Part shown: positions 1 to 5,742 of the stretch, piece after piece
Position numbering within the stretch: the first letter of the stretch is position 1
Layout: every line of letters begins with the position of its first letter
NCBI GenBank assembly: GCA_937876435.1
Contig: CALEIL010000247.1
Location: 1-11,541 of the forward strand
Length of the DNA stretch: 11,541 bases
Direction: 5' to 3'
Source of the DNA: an uncultured Bacteroidota bacterium
GTDB lineage: Bacteria; Bacteroidota; Bacteroidia; Chitinophagales; Saprospiraceae
The notes under the pieces: generated by a model
What the model saw: the letters and a program-made list of their open reading frames with translations, nothing else
Databases searched by the model: none
What the model was told of the DNA's origin: nothing
Made by a program: the position numbers and the translations under genes

Positions 1-2
1 GC

Positions 3-95
3 AACGATGAGATGGCTCAAAAGATCCCGAAGGAAATTAAAATTTTTGTCTTGACAGAGCACTGGTACAGCAAGCCGGGCCTAAACCGGTTTTGA
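3..95 (+). CDS. Possible 3' end of a gene entering from the left edge
   Basis: An open frame runs from the left edge to a TGA at 93-95, giving about 30 residues with a plausible protein-like composition. The stretch IKIFVLTEHWYSKPG loosely recalls the beta-strand before the active site of thioredoxin-like proteins (a hydrophobic strand followed by a Trp), but the usual WCxxC is absent because the residues after Trp are Tyr-Ser. It could be the tail of an unrelated gene, a decayed remnant, or chance. The other two plus-strand frames stop earlier (frame 2 at 8-10 and frame 1 at 52-54). No function is assigned. Confidence 0.28.
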   Translation, partial: NDEMAQKIPKEIKIFVLTEHWYSKPGLNRF

Positions 96-106
96 ATTTT
101 GAAGTG

Positions 107-122
107 GTGTGTTAGTGTGTTA
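107..122. repeat. Two tandem copies of an 8-bp unit
   Basis: GTGTGTTA occurs twice head to tail in the gap between the left-edge frame and the regulator gene. It is too short to classify and may be chance slippage. A perfect 10-bp palindrome, AAACCGGTTT, lies just upstream at 83-92. Confidence 0.5.
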
Positions 123-129
123 ATCGTTT

Positions 130-151
130 ATTGGCTGTCATAACGGCCAAT
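130..151 (-). terminator. Inverted repeat after the araC-type gene, weak terminator candidate
   Basis: ATTGGC at 130-135 and GCCAAT at 146-151 form a perfect 6-bp stem with a 10-nt loop, 17 bp past the stop codon of the minus-strand regulator. No U-tract follows in the direction of that gene, so intrinsic termination would be weak. It may only be a transcript-end stabilising hairpin or chance. Confidence 0.25.
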
Positions 152-167
152 GACTATCAGCCAACAG

Positions 168-1040
168 CTAACTTTCCAGCTCTATTTTCTTGCGATAGGT
201 ACTTGGATTCATGCCTTTATATTTCTTAAACTGACGATTAAAATTGGCCAGACTATTGAAACCGCACTGGTATGCAATCTGGGCTATGGTTCGGTCCGTT
301 TCCGACATCATAACGCAAGCCTGTCCGATTCGTATGGAATTCACGTATTCCACAAAAGTCATCCGAAACCGCTCTTTGAAGAAATTGCAAAGGGAGGTAA
401 TGCTCATATTGGCCACTTCGGACATATCCTGCAGGGTGATCTTTTTTTCAAAATTTTGCATAATGTATTCCATGATCACTTTAAATCGATCGGATGGTCC
501 TGAAGGCCGGTTACTGAGGAATGCCGGACTGGCCAGTAATTTATATTCATTGGTTTTGACAAGCAAATCAAATATGGCAAATAGATTTTTGAGTCGCTCA
601 ATTCCATTGTGATGCAGCATCTCCTTCATCAGCCTATTTATTTCACTTCTCGTTTTTCCCTTGATCACGATCCCCCTGGCGGAGTCCTGAATGATCTTGT
701 TGAGACCATTGAGTTCGGGAATATCCGTCAGATTGGGTCCCAGAAAATTGAGTTTGAAATGGATGACCACGGCATCGGCTACCTGATCCGCCGTTCCTTC
801 AAAATACTCCGGATCACTCACCCACACATGAGGCAGATTTGACCCGAGAAACACCAGATCGTGTTTATCATAAAAGCCTATATGGTCTCCTACCATCCTC
901 CTGCCCGTGCTGCTGGTCACCTGAACCAATTCAAAATGCTCGTGATAGTGCCAGGGTGCCGGAAAAAATTGTCCCTTTTCCCGGAAAACAATAAAAGATT
1001 CATTCAAATCCTGTGGTAAATTATATTCAACTGCCTTCAT
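168..1040 (-). CDS. AraC-family transcriptional regulator with cupin sensor domain
   Basis: The product is 290 residues, the usual size for the family. The N-terminal part (about 15-100) looks like an AraC-type cupin ligand-binding domain with a His-rich strand WHYHEHFE at 30-37. Residues about 186-285 form the double helix-turn-helix DNA-binding domain: ITLQDMSEVANMS with a following FKERF gives the first HTH, and TIAQIAYQCGFNSLANFNRQFKKYKGMNPSTYR carries the strongly conserved second HTH and family signature. It therefore most likely acts as a ligand-responsive cytoplasmic activator. The ligand cannot be read from sequence. It diverges from the dehydrogenase gene at 1310 across 269 bp, which makes that gene a likely target and autoregulation possible. 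The start ATG at 1038-1040 fits the family's N-terminus. Confidence 0.93.
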   Translation of the reverse strand: MKAVEYNLPQDLNESFIVFREKGQFFPAPWHYHEHFELVQVTSSTGRRMVGDHIGFYDKHDLVFLGSNLPHVWVSDPEYFEGTADQVADAVVIHFKLNFLGPNLTDIPELNGLNKIIQDSARGIVIKGKTRSEINRLMKEMLHHNGIERLKNLFAIFDLLVKTNEYKLLASPAFLSNRPSGPSDRFKVIMEYIMQNFEKKITLQDMSEVANMSITSLCNFFKERFRMTFVEYVNSIRIGQACVMMSETDRTIAQIAYQCGFNSLANFNRQFKKYKGMNPSTYRKKIELES

Positions 1041-1135
1041 AATCCATTCTCTTCGCTTTCGAGATGTAAATTAATAAAACGAACTCAATTTTTCCATCCT
1101 TTCCTCCACAGGACGAACATCAATCCTGGATGACG

Positions 1136-1150
1136 CTTTTATGTTAAAAG
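1136..1150. promoter_or_regulatory. Inverted repeat between divergent genes, possible operator
   Basis: CTTTTA (1136-1141) and TAAAAG (1145-1150) form a perfect 6-bp inverted repeat with a 3-nt centre, inside the divergent gap between the AraC-type regulator and the dehydrogenase. AraC-family proteins usually bind direct repeats, so the site may belong to another factor or be chance in AT-rich DNA. Confidence 0.22.
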
Positions 1151-1309
1151 ATCCGAAATCTCAAGTCGCTGCTTTCAGAATCCGATTTCTCACATACCCT
1201 TCGTTTTATGAGTATATTTACCCGGGTCTTCTCTATGAGGAAAGGGATTTGCCCGATTGATTCATTCGATATCCGGATCTTCCAATCGCACTATAAAAAT
1301 AATATATCT

Positions 1310-2146
1310 ATGAAAAAAATCATCTTAATCACAGGAGCCTCTTCGGGCATGGGAGAATCAGCAGCCAGGCAATTGCTTGAGAAAGGTCACCAGGTCTATG
1401 GGGCGGCCAGACGAATGGATCATATGAAAGATCTGGAGGAAGCTGGAGCAACCATCCTTCCGCTTGATCTGACCCGGGATGAATCGATCGTTTCGTGCAT
1501 CGAGGAAATCGTCAAAAGGGAAGGCCGGATCGATGTACTGATCAATAATGCAGGATACGGATCCTATGGGGCTGTAGAGGATGTCCCCATCGAAGTAGCC
1601 AGGCGACAATTTGAGGTCAACCTGTTTGGACTGGCCAGGATTACACAACTGGTACTTCCTGAAATGCGAAAGAATAGTTCTGGCAGGATCGTGAATATAT
1701 CATCGATGGGGGGTAAAATGTACACCCCATTAGGCGCGTGGTACCACGCCACGAAACATGCGTTGGAAGGGTGGAGCGATTGTCTGAGACTGGAATTAAA
1801 AGAGAGTGGCATAGACGTAGTAATCGTTGAACCCGGAGTCATCAAAACCCCCTGGGTTGACGTGTCTGTACAAAATCTACTGGAGACATCAGGTAACGGA
1901 GCGTACTCCAGAATGGCCAATAAAGTAGCTCAAAATCTGACAGAGCTCTATTCCAGTAATTCGGCCACCGATGCCGACGTTTTGGGTCGTGTCATCGCTC
2001 GGGCTGCCACCGTCGATAATCCAAAAACCAGATACGTGAAAGGTCACCTGGCCAGGATGGCCATGACCGCCCGCAAATGGCTGGGGGATCGGATCTACGA
2101 TCGACTGATGATATACCAGATGGGTGGGGACTCACCCATCTTTTGA
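1310..2146 (+). CDS. Short-chain dehydrogenase/reductase (SDR), classical type
   Basis: An NAD(P)-dependent oxidoreductase of 278 residues. The cofactor-binding glycine motif TGASSGMG is at residues 8-15, NNAG at 79-82, a structural Asn at 104 (FEVN), the catalytic Ser at 131/132 (NISS), and the YxxxK pair as Tyr145 and Lys149, followed by the PG motif at 175-176. Arg34-Arg35 after the second strand suggest preference for NADP(H). The substrate is unknown; the extended C-terminal half resembles the steroid/retinol-dehydrogenase-like branch. The frame is open back to 1208, but starting at the ATG at 1310 puts the first beta-strand (KKIILITGA) at the N-terminus as in the family. No Shine-Dalgarno is visible. 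TATATTTA at 1213-1220 matches 7 of 8 positions of the Bacteroidota -7 element but would leave a long leader. Likely controlled by the divergent AraC-type regulator (inference). Confidence 0.93.
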   Translation: MKKIILITGASSGMGESAARQLLEKGHQVYGAARRMDHMKDLEEAGATILPLDLTRDESIVSCIEEIVKREGRIDVLINNAGYGSYGAVEDVPIEVARRQFEVNLFGLARITQLVLPEMRKNSSGRIVNISSMGGKMYTPLGAWYHATKHALEGWSDCLRLELKESGIDVVIVEPGVIKTPWVDVSVQNLLETSGNGAYSRMANKVAQNLTELYSSNSATDADVLGRVIARAATVDNPKTRYVKGHLARMAMTARKWLGDRIYDRLMIYQMGGDSPIF

Positions 2147-2171
2147 TGTCCTGCAGGTGTTTGGTGCACCT

Positions 2172-2200
2172 GGGGCCTGGGGTAGTGGGAGCTCCTGGGG
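2172..2200 (+). other. Putative G-quadruplex motif
   Basis: Four G-runs of at least three bases (2172-2175, 2179-2182, 2187-2189, 2197-2200) are separated by loops of 3, 4 and 7 nt. This satisfies the standard G3+N1-7 pattern on the plus strand, 26 bp after the dehydrogenase stop codon. It overlaps the 18-bp tandem repeats and lies just before the terminator-like hairpin. Folding is not shown by sequence alone. Confidence 0.45.
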
Positions 2201-2229
2201 TAGAGGAAACTCCTGGGGTAGAGGGAGCT
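2176..2229. repeat. Three tandem copies of an 18-bp GC-rich unit
   Basis: The units are CCTGGGGTAGTGGGAGCT (2176-2193), CCTGGGGTAGAGGAAACT (2194-2211) and CCTGGGGTAGAGGGAGCT (2212-2229). Copies 1 and 3 differ at one base; copy 2 differs from copy 3 at two. A partial copy may precede them (ACCTGGGG, 2168-2175). The array sits right after the dehydrogenase gene, and its last copy supplies the left arm of the terminator-like hairpin. Because 18 is a multiple of three, the minus strand reads as a short Pro/Leu/Gln repeat with no sign of being a real protein. Confidence 0.8.
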
Positions 2230-2243
2230 CCAGCTCCCTTTTT
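2222..2243 (+). terminator. Rho-independent terminator candidate for the dehydrogenase gene
   Basis: AGGGAGC (2222-2228) pairs perfectly with GCTCCCT (2233-2239) around a TCCA loop, and the right arm runs straight into a T-tract (TTTTT, 2239-2243). The geometry fits an intrinsic terminator on the plus strand, 75 bp after the dehydrogenase stop. Confidence 0.65.
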
Positions 2244-2318
2244 CTAAACTCCCCAATATTACCCCATAGAATTTCATTAAAATAACGATTAAATTCCCGG
2301 AAATTGCTGACTGCTTTT

Positions 2319-2338
2319 CCCGCAGCAGGAGCTGCGGG
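2319..2338. repeat. Perfect 8-bp hairpin (inverted repeat)
   Basis: CCCGCAGC (2319-2326) and GCTGCGGG (2331-2338) form a perfect 8-bp stem with a 4-nt AGGA loop. No T-tract follows on either strand, so it does not look like a simple terminator. It abuts a second palindromic stretch, GGGGTCCCC at 2336-2344. Together these form a GC-rich structured island in an otherwise AT-rich gap. Confidence 0.6.
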
Positions 2339-2390
2339 GTCCCCAGGGGTAACACTAATCCTCACCAAGTAAACCACAAACGACGAAACC

Positions 2391-2461
2391 AATCAACGAA
2401 GCCACCCTACCCCGCAGGGCATGCAAACTGCCGCTACGTGCATGGGGGGCGTATGTTAAAT
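2391..2461. other. Structured element with weak resemblance to an integron attC site
   Basis: This non-coding stretch ends in GTTAAAT (2455-2461), an exact fit to the integron consensus GTTRRRY. AATCAAC at 2391-2397 fits the complementary RYYYAAC at 6 of 7 positions. The 71-bp span is in the size range of attC sites. Inside, C-rich DNA (about 2403-2413) faces a G6 run (2444-2449), and CATGCA/TGCATG form an inverted repeat around 2420-2443. The outer boxes pair imperfectly, and no integrase or second copy is in the window. It could instead be a dispersed Bacteroidota repeat or an RNA-level structure. Confidence 0.25.
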
Positions 2462-2558
2462 TTTCCTAAAATTTTTCTTCCGACTGACGTTCTTAAGTTC
2501 ACTGGTGTCTTTAGGTCGAAATATTATTTTATAAAAGATCAATTAAAATTTCTAACTC

Positions 2559-2975
2559 ATGAAAAATGCAAGATTAATAACCATGTTAGCTTTCGCCGGA
2601 TTTCTTCTGGCTTTCAGTTGTGACAAGGATGACCCGGTTCCCACGCTGCCTTACGAAGAAGTATTCGGTAGCTGGGACTGGTATTCCTCTACAGCCGGGT
2701 TAACTCAAATTACCACATACGCAGATTCTGTGGATTACGCCCAGACTCTGGAAATAACCCGGCAAGGGGATTATCTCTGGAAAAAGGATACCAGCGTAGT
2801 CAGTGACGTGAATTTCACAATCGAAGTGGATACGATCGAAGGAGAAGAAAAGTACTTTCTGATATTCAACGATACGACCCAGGTGGATCAGTCTTTTGAG
2901 TTGAAAAATCAGGACACGCTCTTATTAGACGACCAATGCGCAGACTGTGCATCGCATGTATTCGTGCGTAAATAA
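2559..2975 (+). CDS. Small lipoprotein, lipocalin-like, probably surface exposed
   Basis: The product is 138 residues with a short positively charged N-terminus, a hydrophobic segment (about 6-19) and a lipobox-like LLAFSC, so Cys21 is the probable lipidated residue. The mature start CDKDDP is acidic, which in Bacteroidota is associated with export of lipoproteins to the cell surface. The rest is mostly beta-strand-like, beginning with GSWDW and alternating strands, similar in style to small lipocalin-like secreted proteins of this phylum. It ends in a CxxC (Cys127, Cys130) followed by SHVFVRK. No enzymatic motif is visible. It is the first gene of an apparent operon with the two small exported proteins, sigma factor and barrel protein downstream. 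The function is unknown. Confidence 0.82.
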   Translation: MKNARLITMLAFAGFLLAFSCDKDDPVPTLPYEEVFGSWDWYSSTAGLTQITTYADSVDYAQTLEITRQGDYLWKKDTSVVSDVNFTIEVDTIEGEEKYFLIFNDTTQVDQSFELKNQDTLLLDDQCADCASHVFVRK

Positions 2976-3009
2976 AGAATTTCATGCCAATTTTCACAAT
3001 CAGGTAACT

Positions 3010-3474
3010 ATGAAATATTTAGTTTTTGGAATAACGGCAATATTTCTGGCACTTTGCAGCAAAGTGGCTCTTAGGGTACAAAGCCCGCTCGATTATTTGA
3101 TCTTTGGCCATTTTTATGGCGAAACCGTCGGAGAGGATTGTATTGAAATTTACAAACTCACCGACCAAGGATTATATAAAGACGTATCCGACTCTTATCT
3201 CGTCACAGAATTTGATTTTTCCCCAATGGGAATGGATCAATTTGATGTGGCCAGAAAATTGAAGCAGGCTTTGCCCTCTTTGCTCATGAATTCTACGGAA
3301 TCCTCCTTTGGATGCCCGGATTGTTACGATCAAGGCGGTATGTACATCGAAATTTCTACCAACGGAGAAAGTCGTAGCTGGTGCATCGATCAGGACAAAC
3401 GCATGGTGCCAGGTTACCTGCATTTTTTTATGGACGAAGTCAATCAGGTGATTGATGCTATCCATCCTCTTTAA
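3010..3474 (+). CDS. Small exported protein of unknown function with CxxC
   Basis: From the ATG at 3010 the product is 154 residues. The frame extends upstream to 2947, but that would overlap the previous gene and bury the signal sequence, so 3010 is preferred. Residues 1-16 form a hydrophobic signal segment; Cys16 could be lipidated, but Leu at -1 makes FLALC a poor lipobox, so a secreted or membrane-anchored form is equally likely. The mature part has Cys44, a CPDC motif at 102-105 and Cys125, suggesting disulfides. The mixed alpha/beta middle resembles small hypothetical proteins seen in Saprospiria-like genomes (recollection, unverified). It follows the previous gene by 34 bp and precedes the next by 28 bp, supporting co-transcription. 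No function is assigned. Confidence 0.8.
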   Translation: MKYLVFGITAIFLALCSKVALRVQSPLDYLIFGHFYGETVGEDCIEIYKLTDQGLYKDVSDSYLVTEFDFSPMGMDQFDVARKLKQALPSLLMNSTESSFGCPDCYDQGGMYIEISTNGESRSWCIDQDKRMVPGYLHFFMDEVNQVIDAIHPL

Positions 3475-3502
3475 ACAATTTAACAATCCTTAAAATAACA
3501 AT

Positions 3503-3937
3503 ATGAAATATATCAATCTTTTGGTGTGGCCGATCATCCTCCTGTTTGCTTGTGAAAAACAGGACGATAATATAGAACTTGCTTTACGGTCATCTTGTGA
3601 TCAGGAAGTGATCGTGGATCAGGATCTTTTCGATAGTGCGACTAGCAGCCATGTGACGATCGAAGAAACTGAAATAGATGGGAATTGCCTGCGAATAAAA
3701 TTTTCTGCGAGCGGTTGTAACGGAGGAACCTGGAAACTGCGACTCGTAGCTGCTGAGCAAGTGAAGTATTCCTTACCACCACAGCGGGACATTCGATTGA
3801 TACTGGAAAATAATGAGTTGTGCCAGGCGCATCTCACGAGAGAATTGACTTTTGACATATCTGATCTACGATCCAATGGCGAATTCACCCTTTTAAACGT
3901 TATAAATTCGGAACAACAATTGAGGTACAATCACTGA
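3503..3937 (+). CDS. Small cysteine-rich lipoprotein of unknown function
   Basis: The product is 144 residues with a signal segment at 1-16 and a lipobox LLFAC, so Cys17 is the likely lipid anchor. The following EKQDDN is acidic, as in surface-exported Bacteroidota lipoproteins. The mature domain has four more cysteines (32, 62, 72, 107), enough for two disulfides, and conserved-looking blocks SGCNGGTW (70-77) and LPPQRDIRL (91-99). Strands dominate and the end is beta-like. No enzyme motif is seen. It lies 28 bp after the previous gene and 16 bp before the sigma-factor gene, so it probably shares their transcript. It may be part of an envelope-sensing or envelope-maintenance set, but this rests only on position. 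Confidence 0.82.
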   Translation: MKYINLLVWPIILLFACEKQDDNIELALRSSCDQEVIVDQDLFDSATSSHVTIEETEIDGNCLRIKFSASGCNGGTWKLRLVAAEQVKYSLPPQRDIRLILENNELCQAHLTRELTFDISDLRSNGEFTLLNVINSEQQLRYNH

Positions 3938-3953
3938 ATATTGGATAAATGTC

Positions 3954-4517
3954 TTGAAGCATAGCGCGGAAAATAAGGTGGACGAACTTGAGTCGATCAT
4001 ATCCGGGTGTCGGAAAAACAGCCGGATGTCTCAGAAAATACTATACGACAGGTATTTTGAGTCCCTTTATGTCCACTGCCAAAAATACAGACTGAACGAT
4101 CAGGATATAATCACAATGATAAATGCCACGATGCTCAAAGTTTTTCAAAATATAGAATCAATCAAAAGCTTAGACACCTTGGATAGTTGGATACACACCA
4201 TCCACAAGAACAATATTCTGAACCATTTCAGAACGGTCACCAGAGAACGGTCGCGGATGATCTACAATACCGATACGGTAGATTATTGGGGAATACAGAA
4301 TGGAGACGCGTCTCAGCATGTGGATATGGATCATATCCAGCAGGCAATCGAATCTTTGCCGGATCAAACCCGGGAGGTCCTGGAGTTGTATGCAATTCAG
4401 GGATACAAGCACAAAGAAATTGCCCGAAAACTGGAAATGAGCGAGAGTAATTCAAAATATCATTTGGTGAAAGCAAGGGAAATGATGGCAGAAAAATTAA
4501 GGCGCAATCATGGCTAA
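3954..4517 (+). CDS. ECF-type RNA polymerase sigma factor
   Basis: The product is about 187 residues, the size of extracytoplasmic-function sigma-70 proteins. Region 2 (promoter -10 recognition and core binding) spans about residues 20-85, with YDRYFESLYVHC and a W at the DSWIHTIHKNNILNHFR helix. Region 4 (about 125-183) has the typical SLPDQTREVLELYAIQGYKH, KEIARKLEMSES and KYHLVKAREMM helix-turn-helix. The best start is TTG at 3954; GTG at 3978 is an alternative that would remove eight residues without touching a domain. The only nearby ATG (3949) is out of frame and hits a stop at once. The gene overlaps the next one by 8 bp, indicating translational coupling with a probable partner or anti-sigma function. 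Region 2 is divergent in detail, common for Saprospiria-type paralogues. Confidence 0.9.
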   Translation: MKHSAENKVDELESIISGCRKNSRMSQKILYDRYFESLYVHCQKYRLNDQDIITMINATMLKVFQNIESIKSLDTLDSWIHTIHKNNILNHFRTVTRERSRMIYNTDTVDYWGIQNGDASQHVDMDHIQQAIESLPDQTREVLELYAIQGYKHKEIARKLEMSESNSKYHLVKAREMMAEKLRRNHG

Positions 4518-5727
4518 TAACGACAACATAGACAAACTAAGGGAACAGGGCTGGAACGAGATGTCCTCATTGCTGGATACCCATATGCCCGCCGGAAAAA
4601 ACCGACCGGTCATATGGTGGTATTGGTTGGCTGGTGCTGCAGCACTGGCCCTTTTTATCGCAATATCATGGCCATATCTGATGAACGAAAACTCCCTCGA
4701 CAATCCGACAGGGGTCAACCAGGAAATGGCCAATATGGATGAGAACAATAACTTCCAGTCAATTGACCCAACTCCTACAGATCAGGAGGAAATCTCCACC
4801 AATCCTGCCAATCAGACCACAGCGGCCCAAAATTTGGAATCGGGGCGAGTATCGTCGATTCTCCGACCCGACGTCTCCAGAGGCTTGACCGGACCTATAG
4901 ATGCCGGCTTGTCACAAACCGATAAAAGTCAGGACCGCACCTTCAGTGCTATGGGATTTGCAGATAAAAACAGTACTTCACGCGAAAAATATCAAGCCGC
5001 ATCCGCGGAGGTGAATTCACAAAAGAGCCAACCCCGAACTTTGGTTATGTTGGATTTACCCGATTTTCAGGTCTCAGGTCCTCAATGGGCAGTAGAGAAC
5101 ACTTCTTACCCTGATATGAGTCCGACAGAAATCAAACCCTCTGGTAAAAGATTGAAAGCATTCGCCTTCACTGAAATGATGTGGTCGCTTTCCGATCAAT
5201 TTGGTTTCCTGAACGCAGGTCCGGGATTGGAATACGACTTTGGAAAGTGGGCTTTTGGAGCATCAGCAGGAATTGGGATGCCTCTTCCAAGGCAAAAATC
5301 ATTCAATAATTCCAACCAACCTTTCTCCAAACAATACAATTTTAGTCAGAAACTGGCCAATGAGGCGTATGATTTTAATTCGGCAGTGTCTGGTAATGTA
5401 GTGTATTATGAAAATTACACCATGAAGCCTGGTTTCAAATTTGATGTATTCGTCCGGCTACGGTTATCGGCCCGGTGGAACATAGGTATCGAAGCAGGAC
5501 GGATCGGATATGAATGGGACTTCACCCAAAAAGCGGTCCCCAATCTAAATATAGCTGCCAATACAGACCTGTCCGATCTAAAAAACGAACTGTGGTACGG
5601 AGGTCTTACGACAGAATTCACCCTGAGTAAGCATTGGGGGGTGAAAGGAGGATTGCGATTTATCAATCCCGGGGATCCTGAGAATATCGGCGTGTTGCCG
5701 AACGTCAGAATGGAATACAAATTTTAG
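4510..5727 (+). CDS. Membrane protein with N-terminal TM helix and C-terminal outer-membrane-like beta-barrel; putative sigma-factor partner
   Basis: The product is 405 residues. Residues 1-33 are polar, with a short amphipathic stretch LREQGWNEMSSLLDTHMP similar in style to the cytoplasmic segment of Bacteroidota anti-sigma-like proteins. A single TM helix at about 34-57 (WWYWLAGAAALALFIAIS) is followed by a long Asn/Thr/Ser/Gln-rich linker to about 205. The last 200 residues alternate aromatic/hydrophobic and polar residues as in 8-10 strand barrels (for example LEYDFGKWAFGASAGIG, FKFDVFVRLRLSARWNIG, LWYGGLTTEFTLSKHWGVKG) and end with Phe, the usual barrel C-terminus. There is no cleavable signal peptide. 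The 8-bp overlap with the sigma gene suggests that the two work together, with the N-terminus binding sigma and the barrel side sensing the envelope (inference). A canonical ZAS anti-sigma motif is not seen. Confidence 0.85.
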   Translation: MANNDNIDKLREQGWNEMSSLLDTHMPAGKNRPVIWWYWLAGAAALALFIAISWPYLMNENSLDNPTGVNQEMANMDENNNFQSIDPTPTDQEEISTNPANQTTAAQNLESGRVSSILRPDVSRGLTGPIDAGLSQTDKSQDRTFSAMGFADKNSTSREKYQAASAEVNSQKSQPRTLVMLDLPDFQVSGPQWAVENTSYPDMSPTEIKPSGKRLKAFAFTEMMWSLSDQFGFLNAGPGLEYDFGKWAFGASAGIGMPLPRQKSFNNSNQPFSKQYNFSQKLANEAYDFNSAVSGNVVYYENYTMKPGFKFDVFVRLRLSARWNIGIEAGRIGYEWDFTQKAVPNLNIAANTDLSDLKNELWYGGLTTEFTLSKHWGVKGGLRFINPGDPENIGVLPNVRMEYKF

Positions 5728-5742
5728 AATGACCTCTTACTG

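Noticed and set aside
150..842. Plus-strand frames opposite the AraC-type gene
   Set aside because: They are shadows of a well-supported family protein on the other strand.
1208..1309. Upstream extension of the dehydrogenase frame (34 extra residues)
   Set aside because: It would place a non-family segment before the first Rossmann strand; the ATG at 1310 gives the standard SDR N-terminus.
2132..2392. Minus-strand open frame with a Pro/Leu/Gln repeat
   Set aside because: The repeat is only the translation of the 18-bp DNA repeats, overlaps the dehydrogenase end and the terminator, and shows no protein family features.
2947..3009. Longer start for the second small exported protein
   Set aside because: It overlaps the preceding gene and would put 21 polar residues before the signal segment; the ATG at 3010 is better.
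3949..3959. ATG at 3949 as start near the sigma-factor gene
   Set aside because: It is out of frame with the sigma-factor domains and reaches TGA after two codons.
2559..5727. Reading the small genes as an integron cassette array
   Set aside because: Only one attC-like stretch is seen, and the 16-34 bp gaps between genes leave no room for attC sites between them.
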